DNA of 7,111 bases from an uncultured Enterococcus sp. (GCA_946409145.1 CAMJVA010000084.1:1-7111), one strand, 5' to 3'. Positions 1 through 6,092 are shown, counted from the stretch's first letter. Translations and numbers: made by a program. Notes: a model not told the origin generated them from the sequence alone.

Positions 1-47
1 ATTTTTTTATTTTACAGGGAAGTAATAGAACTTTAATCAATTTAGCA

Positions 48-76
48 TTGATAGAATTTTTCTAAACGTTTAAAAT
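48..76 (+). promoter_or_regulatory. Sigma-A type promoter of the flippase gene
   Basis: TTGATA (48-53) and TAAAAT (71-76) each match the sigma-A consensus at five of six positions and are separated by exactly 17 bases. Transcription would start near 82-84, giving a short leader of about 27 bases before the ATG at 110. This is read from sequence only. The T-rich stretch at 1-13 could be the tail of an upstream terminator, but its stem would lie outside the window. Confidence 0.65.
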
Positions 77-109
77 AAGGGCAGTATGTAATAGAAAGTT
101 GGTAAGAAA

Positions 110-1747
110 ATGGAAATGCGACCACCTAATCAAACAAAGACACTTTCAACCCAGGAAAAAATGGTTCGAGGATCCATGTGGATGACTGCTGGAAATATTA
201 TTTCTCGTTTGCTTGGAGCGATTTATGTTATTCCATGGTATGCCTGGATGGGAGCAAACGCTAGAAATGCCAATAGTTTATTTTCCATGGGATACAATGT
301 TTACGCGTTGTTTTTAATGATTTCTACTGCAGGTATCCCCAGTGCGATTGCCAAACAAATTGCTCATTATAATTCTTTAAATGAATATAAAGTATCGGCG
401 CGCTTATTTAAACAGTCTTTAATGCTCATGGGTGGTATTGGGGTAGTTTCTGCGGGAATTATGTATTTAGCCTCACCTGCACTGGCTGCAGGAAATCCTG
501 CATTAATTCCTGTTATGCGTTCGTTAAGTGTGGCTGTATTGATTTTTCCAATTATGAGCGCCATTCGCGGATTTTTCCAAGGAAATCATAATATGATGCC
601 CACGGCTATTTCCCAGATTATTGAACAAGTGGCTCGTGTTTTTTATATGTTATTAGCAACCTTTATTATTATGAAGGTCATGAATGGAGAATACACCACA
701 GCTGTTGTTCAATCGACTTTTGCTGCTTTCATTGGGATGATTGGGGCCATTGGGGTTTTAGGCTGGTATTTATATAAAGAAAAACCAGTTTTTTCTTATT
801 TAGTGGCCCATAGTGATGATAATATTAGTATTTCTCCAATGAATATTTTTGCTAATATTGCTAAAGATGCTATTCCTTTTATTATTGTTGGTTCCAGTGT
901 GACCATTTTGAAAATTTTTGATCAATATACTTTTTTTAGTATTATGGAAAGTTTTACAAATTATACGAAAAACCAACTTTACGCTTTGTTTTCTGTTTTT
1001 TCTGCTAATCCAGATAAATTAACGATGGTGGTTATTGCCTTAGCAACTTCTCTTTCTTCCACGGCGTTACCTTTAATTTCTGAAGCTTACACGTTAAAAG
1101 ATCGCCAAGGTTTGGCCAAATTAATTACTGATAATCTACAATTATTTTGTTTTATTATGTTTCCAGCCACAGTGGGGATGATTTCTTTAGCTTATCCTTT
1201 AAATACTTTGTTTTATGAACCTAGTCATTTAGGAAGTTCCGTGTTAATTGAAGCTTGTATCTCTGGAGTAGTCATTGGTCTTTACATGATGTCATCTTCT
1301 ACGTTGCAAGGTTTAGGAAAACACAAAGCAACGTTAAAATATTTAGTCTTTGGCTTCATTATTAAAGTACTTTTACAAGTGCCATTTATTTATTTCTTTG
1401 AAGTTTATGGACCCCTTTTAGCCACGACAGTTGGTTTAGGTTTAGCTACTTTTTTAATTTTGCGAGATATTCATGAAATTTCTAATTTTGATTTAGGCTT
1501 AGTTTTAAGAAGAGCTCTTTTAATTTTATTATTATGTATGGGTATGTTAGTGACCGTTCTTTTAAGTCGGTTTATTTTCGGATTATTCTTATCTCCAGAA
1601 CACAAAATCACTTCATTTATTTTAGTTTTACTCGTAGCTGGAGTGGGGGGAGTAACCTACATGATTTTATCTTTAAAAATTCGTTTGGCAGATAAACTTT
1701 TAGGTAGAAAAGTTGCAGGATTAAGAAGAAAATTACACATTAAATAA
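110..1747 (+). CDS. ytgP: MOP-superfamily lipid flippase, YtgP/MurJ type
   Basis: Polytopic inner-membrane protein of 545 residues, the usual size for the Gram-positive YtgP group of polysaccharide-transporter-like flippases. These proteins are considered lipid II (peptidoglycan precursor) translocases; Streptococcus pyogenes YtgP can replace E. coli MurJ. The sequence shows a short hydrophilic N-terminus, a first helix with SRLLGAIYVIPWY (residues 32-44), a conserved block RGFFQGNHNMMPTAISQIIEQ (residues 153-173, Arg153 and Gln158 prominent), about 14 hydrophobic segments and a basic tail (Arg/Lys-rich, about 533-545). The start at 110 is preceded only by a weak purine stretch. ATG 161 (residue 18), with AGGA four bases upstream, is an alternative start, but family members usually carry a hydrophilic lead. 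The gene has its own promoter and is closed by the hairpin at 1767-1814. The flippase role is family knowledge, and a different undecaprenyl-linked substrate cannot be excluded. Confidence 0.92.
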   Translation: MEMRPPNQTKTLSTQEKMVRGSMWMTAGNIISRLLGAIYVIPWYAWMGANARNANSLFSMGYNVYALFLMISTAGIPSAIAKQIAHYNSLNEYKVSARLFKQSLMLMGGIGVVSAGIMYLASPALAAGNPALIPVMRSLSVAVLIFPIMSAIRGFFQGNHNMMPTAISQIIEQVARVFYMLLATFIIMKVMNGEYTTAVVQSTFAAFIGMIGAIGVLGWYLYKEKPVFSYLVAHSDDNISISPMNIFANIAKDAIPFIIVGSSVTILKIFDQYTFFSIMESFTNYTKNQLYALFSVFSANPDKLTMVVIALATSLSSTALPLISEAYTLKDRQGLAKLITDNLQLFCFIMFPATVGMISLAYPLNTLFYEPSHLGSSVLIEACISGVVIGLYMMSSSTLQGLGKHKATLKYLVFGFIIKVLLQVPFIYFFEVYGPLLATTVGLGLATFLILRDIHEISNFDLGLVLRRALLILLLCMGMLVTVLLSRFIFGLFLSPEHKITSFILVLLVAGVGGVTYMILSLKIRLADKLLGRKVAGLRRKLHIK

Positions 1748-1766
1748 TCGTTTTTAGCTAGACAAT

Positions 1767-1814
1767 AAAAAACTGTGAGGAAAAATCAAAATGATTTTTC
1801 TCCACAGTTTTTTT
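1767..1814. terminator. Intrinsic terminator between flippase gene and rsuA, probably bidirectional
   Basis: The arms 1767-1788 and 1792-1813 pair over 22 positions with one mismatch (A1778/C1802), one G-U pair and a three-base loop, followed by a T-run (1808-1814). The left arm starts with six A, so the opposite strand also ends in a T-run and the hairpin could work in both directions. It ends 17 bases before the rsuA start codon, so it either ends the flippase transcript or acts as a leaky attenuator for rsuA. Confidence 0.9.
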
Positions 1815-1816
1815 CA

Positions 1817-1826
1817 AAAGGAGAGG
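1817..1826 (+). promoter_or_regulatory. Ribosome binding site that fixes the rsuA start
   Basis: AAAGGAG (1817-1823, continuing GAGG-like to 1826) lies eight bases before ATG 1832. It begins only three bases after the T-run of the preceding terminator. This places the start at 1832 rather than at the in-frame GTG 1775, which is buried in the terminator stem. Confidence 0.9.
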
Positions 1827-1831
1827 AAAAC

Positions 1832-2542
1832 ATGCGCTTAGATAAATTCTTAGGAGAATTAAATATTGGGACGCGCTCTGAGGTGAAAAAATATATTAAG
1901 AAATCTCAGGTTACAGTGAACGGTAAAATAGAAAAAGATCCAGGGAAAAATATTTCAGAAACCACAGATGAAATTGCTTTTAAGGGTGACGCATTAACCT
2001 ATGAAAAATTTGTTTACTATCTTCTTCATAAACCAAAAGGAGTTATTTCCGCCACAGAAGATAAGGAAAAAACAGTCATTGATCTTTTAAAAGAGAAAGA
2101 TTTTAGAAAGGATATTTTTCCTGTAGGGCGCTTAGACAAAGACACAGAAGGCTTACTGCTTTTGACTAATGATGGAAAATTAGCTCATGACTTATTAAGT
2201 CCCAAAAAACACGTGGACAAAATGTATTTTGCTAAAATTCGTGGCATTGTTACAGAAAAGGAAGTCGAAAAATTTTCTCATGAAATGACTTTACAAAATG
2301 GGGATGTGGTAAAGCCAAGTGAGTTGAAAATTTTAAAAACAGATGAAAAAGCTCAGACGAGTGACATTACTTTAGTGATTCGAGAAGGAAAATTTCATCA
2401 AGTGAAAAGAATGTTTCACGCAGTAGGAATGGAAGTCACTTACTTAAAACGTTTGTCCATGGGAAGTTTAACCTTAGGAAATCTTCCTTATGGAACGTAT
2501 CGTCCCTTAACCTTGGAAGAAGTTTCTTTGTTGAAAAATTAA
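1832..2542 (+). CDS. rsuA: 16S rRNA pseudouridine synthase, RsuA family
   Basis: Cytosolic enzyme of 236 residues that isomerises a uridine in 16S rRNA; E. coli RsuA modifies U516, and the same site is inferred here. The N-terminus (about 1-60) is an S4 RNA-binding domain starting MRLDKFLGEL. The catalytic domain carries VGRLDKDTEGLLLLTNDG (98-115), with Asp102 as the expected nucleophile, and the EGKFHQVKRM motif (185-194) typical of the RsuA/RluB/E/F group. Length fits RsuA. The start is set by AAAGGAG at 1817-1823; the frame is also open upstream to a GTG at 1775, but that lies inside the terminator stem and would add 19 residues that are not S4-like. No promoter is evident in the 17 bases between terminator and start, so expression probably depends on read-through or a promoter inside the flippase gene. 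The 3' end overlaps nnrD by four bases, tail to tail. Confidence 0.95.
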   Translation: MRLDKFLGELNIGTRSEVKKYIKKSQVTVNGKIEKDPGKNISETTDEIAFKGDALTYEKFVYYLLHKPKGVISATEDKEKTVIDLLKEKDFRKDIFPVGRLDKDTEGLLLLTNDGKLAHDLLSPKKHVDKMYFAKIRGIVTEKEVEKFSHEMTLQNGDVVKPSELKILKTDEKAQTSDITLVIREGKFHQVKRMFHAVGMEVTYLKRLSMGSLTLGNLPYGTYRPLTLEEVSLLKN

Positions 2543-3381
2543 TTTTGGGAAAAATATTTCATGATTTCAGGCAGTAATTTTGCTATTTGACTAGGTAAAG
2601 TCACATATTGTTTTTCAGCTAAAACTTTTGCCCCATAACTATGACAAAAAACAGCCGCAGCAATTATTTCTGCATAGGAAGAATTATTTTTTGCAAACTG
2701 GCCTAAAAATCCACCTATCATGCCGCCTAAAACATCCCCCATGCCTCCAGTGGCTTGTGCAGGAGTGCCAATGGTGTTTTTTAAGGCTTCTGCAGAACTA
2801 TAAATGGTGGTTTCATGACTTTTAACAACGCAAATACTCTGTAACTTTTTTTGGGCTTCTTGATTATTTTCTGTTGTTTGTTGTGCAATTTCTAAGCCAC
2901 TAAGACGTTCCCATTCTTTTTGGTGAGGAGTGAAAATTATTTTTTCAGGTGCAGAAACAGAAAGCTTTTCTTCAGCAAAAAGGGTAATGCCGGAACCGTC
3001 AATGATTAAAAATTGTTCTTTTCTTCGATGATTTAAAACAAAGTGAAAAACTTTTCTCCCTGTTTGCTCTAAACCTAGACCAGAACCTAAAATAATCACA
3101 TTAAATGTGGGGATTAATTTTTCTAAAGTAGCCTCGTCTTCATAGTTTAAAGTCATTACCTCAGGAGTTAATTGACGGATATTTTGCCGAACACTTTCAG
3201 CACAGGCAACAGTAATAAGCCCTGCTCCTGAATATAAACAACCCATGGCACTTAAACAAATGGCACCACCGTATTGTTCACTGCCCCCAACCAGTAGAAT
3301 TTTTCCGTAATCTCCTTTGTGACTCAAAGGAGTTCTTTTTTTTATGACTTTTTTAACCAGCTCTTCTGTAATGATTTTCAT
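2539..3381 (-). CDS. nnrD: ADP/ATP-dependent (S)-NAD(P)H-hydrate dehydratase
   Basis: Metabolite-repair enzyme of 280 residues from the ribokinase-like YjeF C-terminal family. It dehydrates the damaged cofactor (S)-NAD(P)HX back to NAD(P)H at the cost of a nucleotide; bacterial forms use ADP. Visible motifs are HKGDYGKILLVGGSEQYGGA (21-40), LIIDGSG (125-131), TPHQKEWERL (151-160, in place of the commoner TPHPGE) and GTPAQATGGMGDVLGGMIGG (205-224), with Asp216 as the expected catalytic base. The NnrE epimerase domain, fused in many bacteria, is absent here and not elsewhere in the window. The start is supported by AAGGAG (plus positions 3388-3393) six bases upstream and by TATAAT (3406-3411) farther up. 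The gene is divergent from pepV and convergent with rsuA. A plus-strand terminator-like hairpin lies inside codons 13-24. Confidence 0.95.
   Translation of the reverse strand: MKIITEELVKKVIKKRTPLSHKGDYGKILLVGGSEQYGGAICLSAMGCLYSGAGLITVACAESVRQNIRQLTPEVMTLNYEDEATLEKLIPTFNVIILGSGLGLEQTGRKVFHFVLNHRRKEQFLIIDGSGITLFAEEKLSVSAPEKIIFTPHQKEWERLSGLEIAQQTTENNQEAQKKLQSICVVKSHETTIYSSAEALKNTIGTPAQATGGMGDVLGGMIGGFLGQFAKNNSSYAEIIAAAVFCHSYGAKVLAEKQYVTLPSQIAKLLPEIMKYFSQN
3312..3343 (+). terminator. Terminator-like hairpin on the plus strand inside the 5' end of nnrD
   Basis: CTCCTTTG (3312-3319) and CAAAGGAG (3325-3332) form a perfect 8-bp stem with a five-base loop. It is followed on the plus strand by TTC and eight T (3336-3343), the form of an intrinsic terminator. 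It would stop transcripts running antisense through nnrD, such as rsuA read-through, shortly before the pepV promoter. The bases also encode the conserved TPLSHKGD region of NnrD, so the structure may be partly coincidental. Confidence 0.5.
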
Positions 3382-3405
3382 AAGTCTCTCCTTGATTTTT
3401 CTTTA

Positions 3406-3411
3406 ATTATA
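3406..3411 (-). promoter_or_regulatory. Probable -10 element of the nnrD promoter
   Basis: On the minus strand TATAAT is a perfect -10 hexamer, with the nnrD start codon beginning 24 bases downstream and its Shine-Dalgarno between them. No good -35 hexamer is visible at 16-19 bases, so promoter strength is uncertain. Confidence 0.5.
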
Positions 3412-3441
3412 CTAAAAATTTAGAATATTCAGGTGAAATGA

Positions 3442-3470
3442 CTGTTAACTTTAATAAAAAATGTTATCAT
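3442..3470 (+). promoter_or_regulatory. Candidate extended -10 promoter of pepV
   Basis: TATCAT (3465-3470) preceded by TGT (3462-3464) makes an extended -10 element. The hexamer 17 bases upstream, CTGTTA (3442-3447), matches the -35 consensus only three of six, which is common for extended -10 promoters. Transcription would start near 3477, followed by AAGGAG at 3489-3494 and ATG 3502. Confidence 0.5.
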
Positions 3471-3501
3471 AGAGCAGTAAAGTAATTTAAGGAGTGATCT
3501 C

Positions 3502-4911
3502 ATGACAAAGATTGATTGGCAAAAAGAAGTAGATTCTCGCAAAGATGATCTTTTGAAAGATTTATTTAGTTTACTTGAAATTAACAGTGAACGGGATGAC
3601 AGCTTAGCAACAGACGATGCCCCTGTAGGCCCTGGTCCAAAAGCTGCTCTTTTAAAAATGTTGTCTTTAGGGGACAGAGATGGTTTTGTAACTAAAAATG
3701 TTGAAAACATTGCCGGCCACATTGAATATGGTGAAGGAGACGAAACCTTAGGAATTTTTGCTCACATGGACGTTGTTCCAGCAGGTTCTGGTTGGGAATC
3801 TGATCCTTATAAACCTGAAATTAGAGATGGCAAAGTTTATGCAAGAGGGGCAAGTGATGATAAAGGCCCAAGTATTGCAGCTTACTATGCAATGAAAATC
3901 ATTAAAGATTTAGGCTTACCTGTGTCTAAAAAAATCCGCTTTGTAGTGGGTTCTGACGAAGAAAGTAGCTGGCAAGATATGGACCGTTACTTTGCTGTAG
4001 AAGAAGCCCCTGATTTTGGTTTTTCTCCTGATGCAGAATTTCCTATTATTAATGGTGAAAAAGGAAATAACACTGTGCGTGTCTTAACTGAAGGCACAAA
4101 TGGAGAAGCCTTAGTTTTAAATTCCTTTAAAGCAGGTCTTAGAGAAAATATGGTTCCAGAATCTGCTAAGGCTGTTTTAACTGCCAAAAGCGATGAAGAA
4201 GCAGCTAAAATTGAAGTAGAATTCTTTAGTTTTGTGGAAGCTCATCCAGTCACTGGAGAAGTAAAACGCAATGGAAAAGAAATTACTTTAGAAGTGGTTG
4301 GTCGTTCTGCTCATGGTGCTTCTCCACAATTAGGCATTAACGCTGCGACTACTTTAGCTCGTTTCTTAAATACTTTAGCTCTTGAAAAAGGGGCAAAAGC
4401 ATTTGTTAATAGTGGGGATTTAGTGCACACTGACTTTTACGGTAAAAACTTAGGTATTGACTTTAAAGATGAAAAAATGGGCGAATTAACCATGAACGCT
4501 GGTCTTTTTGACTTTGAAGACGGACAAGAAGAAAACTTCATTACCTTAAACTTCCGTTATCCACAAGGCACAACTCCTGATGTTTTAGAAAAAGGCGTGC
4601 AAAAAGCTTTAGGTGAAGACGTAAAAGCCCAAAAGAGCGATCGGGATGAAAAACCTCACTATGTGCCAATGGATGATCCTTTGGTAGAAACATTACTAAG
4701 TGTTTATGAAGAACACACTGGTAATCCAGGTTTCGAACAAGTTATTGGTGGGGGAACTTTTGGACGTTTATTAAAACGTGGAGTGGCTTTTGGCGCTCAA
4801 TTCCCAGGTGCTGTAGATACCATGCACCAAGCTAATGAATTTATGGCAGTAGATGATATTTTACGAGCTACAGTTATTTATGCAGATGCCATTTACCGTT
4901 TAGTAAAATAA
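3502..4911 (+). CDS. pepV: Cytosolic dipeptidase PepV (M20 metallopeptidase)
   Basis: Di-zinc aminopeptidase-like dipeptidase of 469 residues, the normal PepV length. It cleaves a wide range of dipeptides in the cytosol at the end of peptide utilisation in lactic acid bacteria. The M20 signature is complete: FAHMDVVPAG (86-95, metal His88 and catalytic Asp90), ARGASDDKG (114-122, bridging Asp120), GSDEESSW (150-157, general base Glu153 and metal Glu154), SPDAEFP (175-181, metal Asp177) and DTMHQANE (439-446, metal His442). His271 in RSAHGASP (268-275) is the expected transition-state residue from the lid domain (about 187-382). No signal peptide is present. The start follows AAGGAG (3489-3494) by seven bases. 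The gene stands alone, divergent from nnrD and closed by a strong hairpin. Regulation by nitrogen supply would be plausible for the family, but no convincing site was seen here. Confidence 0.97.
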   Translation: MTKIDWQKEVDSRKDDLLKDLFSLLEINSERDDSLATDDAPVGPGPKAALLKMLSLGDRDGFVTKNVENIAGHIEYGEGDETLGIFAHMDVVPAGSGWESDPYKPEIRDGKVYARGASDDKGPSIAAYYAMKIIKDLGLPVSKKIRFVVGSDEESSWQDMDRYFAVEEAPDFGFSPDAEFPIINGEKGNNTVRVLTEGTNGEALVLNSFKAGLRENMVPESAKAVLTAKSDEEAAKIEVEFFSFVEAHPVTGEVKRNGKEITLEVVGRSAHGASPQLGINAATTLARFLNTLALEKGAKAFVNSGDLVHTDFYGKNLGIDFKDEKMGELTMNAGLFDFEDGQEENFITLNFRYPQGTTPDVLEKGVQKALGEDVKAQKSDRDEKPHYVPMDDPLVETLLSVYEEHTGNPGFEQVIGGGTFGRLLKRGVAFGAQFPGAVDTMHQANEFMAVDDILRATVIYADAIYRLVK

Positions 4912-4941
4912 AATTCAGCTAAATAAAGCATAAAGAGAAAC

Positions 4942-5003
4942 AAAGCAGTGTGATTTTAGTGTGATTTTTTTAGAGAAATCACTAAAGATCACACTGCTTT
5001 TTT
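4942..5003 (+). terminator. Long-stem terminator of pepV
   Basis: A perfect 13-bp basal stem (4942-4954 with 4988-5000) is topped by an imperfect upper stem (TTTAGTG..ATTT with AAAT CACTAAA) and followed by six T (4998-5003). The left arm contains an 11-bp perfect tandem repeat, AGTGTGATTTT at 4947-4957 and 4958-4968. The hairpin ends 32 bases before the start codon of the acetyltransferase gene. Confidence 0.9.
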
Positions 5004-5021
5004 AATTACTTAAAAATAAAA

Positions 5022-5030
5022 AAGAAGGTG
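5022..5030 (+). promoter_or_regulatory. Ribosome binding site that fixes a TTG start
   Basis: AAGAAGGTG differs by one base from the ideal AAGGAGGTG and lies five bases before TTG 5036. No comparable site precedes the next in-frame ATG at 5063, which has only the coding sequence of the family's N-terminal region before it. Confidence 0.8.
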
Positions 5031-5035
5031 TTTTT

Positions 5036-5680
5036 TTGAAACAGGATTTTGAATATGAACAAATGCTAAAAGGAGAGCTTTACTATGCTCCTGATATTCT
5101 TCCAGACAACAAATCTATTACAGGCCAAGTTCTCGCACAACAAATTAATCAAGTGCCATTAGATAATTTAGCAGAAATTATTCGTTTAGAAAAAAAGCTC
5201 TTTAAAAAAACTGGAGAACATTTTTATGTTCATCCGCCATTTCATGTGGATTATGGGCGTCATATGACCTTAGGGGAAAACTTTTATGCCAATATGGACT
5301 GTATTTTTTTAGATGTGAATGAAATTATTTTTGGAGATAATGTTATGGTAGGGCCAAGGGTTAATTTTTTCACTGCAGGACATCCGACAGATCCTAAAAT
5401 TAGAGGAGAAGAGTTGGAGTTTGGTCTGCCTATTCACGTGGGAAATAATGTTTGGATTGGTGGAGGAGCGACGATTTTACCAGGAGTGACCATTGGAAAT
5501 AATACGATTGTAGCAGCAGGAGCAGTAGTGACAAAAGATGTACCTGAAAGTGTGATTGTTGGAGGAAATCCTGCCAGAGTCATTCGAGAAATCACCATGA
5601 AAGATCAAGAAAAATGGCAGATTAAAAAAGATGCTTACTTAAAACAAAAAAATAAATCTTTGGAAAAAGACCTTTTTTAA
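5036..5680 (+). CDS. Sugar O-acetyltransferase, maltose/galactoside acetyltransferase family
   Basis: Cytosolic acetyl-CoA-dependent transferase of 214 residues, close to LacA/Maa length. The N-terminus (about 5-60, YEQMLKGELYYAPD at 7-20) is the maltose-acetyltransferase cap. From about residue 70 the repeats of a left-handed beta-helix follow (LGENFYANMDCIFLDV at 79-94, FGDNVMVG, HVGNNVWIGGGATILPGVTI at 134-153, IGNNTIVAAGAVVTKDVP at 153-170), ending in GGNPARVIREI (176-186). His116 in TAGHP (113-117) is the expected catalytic base. Members work as trimers and acetylate sugars such as galactosides, glucose or maltose; the natural substrate cannot be read from sequence. Translation starts at TTG 5036, supported by AAGAAGGTG. 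Only 32 bases separate it from the pepV terminator, with no good promoter in them. The lysine-rich C-terminal codons form the left arm of the gene's own terminator. Confidence 0.92.
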   Translation: MKQDFEYEQMLKGELYYAPDILPDNKSITGQVLAQQINQVPLDNLAEIIRLEKKLFKKTGEHFYVHPPFHVDYGRHMTLGENFYANMDCIFLDVNEIIFGDNVMVGPRVNFFTAGHPTDPKIRGEELEFGLPIHVGNNVWIGGGATILPGVTIGNNTIVAAGAVVTKDVPESVIVGGNPARVIREITMKDQEKWQIKKDAYLKQKNKSLEKDLF

Positions 5681-5701
5681 GGTTTTTTCCAAAGATTTTT
5701 T
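5654..5701. terminator. Bidirectional terminator between convergent genes
   Basis: 5654-5668 pairs perfectly with 5684-5698, with a further ACC/GGT and AA/TT extension around a one-base G bulge (5669), followed by six T (5696-5701). The left arm is inside the last codons of the acetyltransferase gene, and the stop codon is in the loop region. On the opposite strand the stem is followed by a T-rich run, so it can also serve the membrane-protein gene that ends at 5727. Confidence 0.88.
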
Positions 5702-5726
5702 CATTCTTTAGGTAAAAAATTTTCTT

Positions 5727-6011
5727 TTAAAAATGGGTAAGATAGCCCAATTGATGTAAGATAAAAACTACTAGAATTGCGCCATTTCCAAAGAGTGACA
5801 GGATTGTAATTGCATAAGGAAACGTCCAAATATTATATCCTTCGTACCCGTTTTTTTTCCGAGTTCCTTTAAAAGCGACACGAGCAAAGAGTGCTAGAAG
5901 AAAGATCATAATCTGTCCTAAAAGACTTAAGATAAAAGGAAACATAGCGTTCGCCTGGCTATAATAATTAAACAGTCCCAATAGTCCTGTTAAAATACTT
6001 AAAAATACCAT
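5727..6011 (-). CDS. Small three-helix membrane protein of unknown function
   Basis: I do not recognise the family. The 94 residues form three hydrophobic segments (about 2-18, 23-47 and 63-90). A short basic/aromatic loop, KGTRKKNGYEGYNIW (48-62), joins the second and third. Charges are concentrated in that loop, which by the positive-inside rule would face the cytoplasm. No signal peptidase site, cysteine pair or catalytic motif is visible. It is likely a real gene: AAGAGGG (plus 6017-6023) precedes the start by five bases, an extended -10 promoter lies upstream, and a terminator shared with the acetyltransferase lies 26 bases beyond the stop. It is divergent from the TSUP permease, and the gap between them carries candidate operators, so joint regulation is possible. 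That does not prove a shared function. Confidence 0.72.
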   Translation of the reverse strand: MVFLSILTGLLGLFNYYSQANAMFPFILSLLGQIMIFLLALFARVAFKGTRKKNGYEGYNIWTFPYAITILSLFGNGAILVVFILHQLGYLTHF

Positions 6012-6036
6012 GGAATCCCTCTTTTTGTTTTTTTTA

Positions 6037-6045
6037 ATTATATCA
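6037..6045 (-). promoter_or_regulatory. Extended -10 promoter element of the small membrane protein gene
   Basis: On the minus strand TGATATAAT combines a perfect TATAAT hexamer (6037-6042) with the TGN extension. The -35 region is weak (TTCAGT at 6061-6066, 18-base spacer, three of six matches) and overlaps the left half of the inverted repeat at 6063-6090. The start codon lies about 25 bases downstream. Confidence 0.6.
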
Positions 6046-6062
6046 TATCTTGCAAAATAAAC

Positions 6063-6090
6063 TGAATTTATTTGTTAATGACTAAATTCA
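6063..6090. repeat. Inverted repeat, candidate operator in the divergent promoter region
   Basis: TGAATTTA (6063-6070) and TAAATTCA (6083-6090) are a perfect 8-bp inverted repeat with a 12-base spacer. The half-site centres are 20 bp apart, about two helical turns, as for a dimeric regulator. It sits between the two divergent promoters, touching the membrane-protein -35 region and ending two bases before the permease -35. In AT-rich DNA such a repeat can arise by chance. Confidence 0.4.
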
Positions 6091-6092
6091 AC

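Noticed and set aside
56..70. CodY-like 15-mer in the spacer of the flippase promoter
   Set aside because: It has four mismatches, two of them in the right half (plus a changed central G), so it is not distinguishable from background.
367..564. Minus-strand open frame inside the flippase gene
   Set aside because: It is fully antisense to a well-supported membrane protein gene, with no ribosome binding site or promoter and no recognisable protein character.
1775..1831. In-frame GTG start extending RsuA by 19 residues
   Set aside because: The GTG and following codons lie inside the terminator stem, have no ribosome binding site, and encode residues unlike an S4 domain start. ATG 1832 has an ideal AAAGGAG.
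2628..2825. Plus-strand open frame inside nnrD
   Set aside because: It is antisense to conserved NnrD coding sequence, with a composition (many Trp, Gln, His) typical of a reversed coding strand.
3415..3429. CodY-like 15-mer upstream of pepV and nnrD
   Set aside because: AAAATTTAGAATATT has four mismatches to the consensus, which is frequent by chance in DNA this AT-rich. It also lies upstream of the pepV -35 rather than in the promoter core.
3429..3722. Minus-strand open frame over the pepV promoter and 5' end
   Set aside because: It is a shadow of the pepV reading frame that also crosses its promoter and ribosome binding site, and no translation signals are visible.
3987..4187. Minus-strand open frame inside pepV
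   Set aside because: It is antisense to conserved M20 coding sequence, without start signals.
5063..5065. ATG as alternative start of the sugar acetyltransferase
   Set aside because: It would cut off the start of the N-terminal cap common to the family, while AAGAAGGTG is well placed for TTG 5036.
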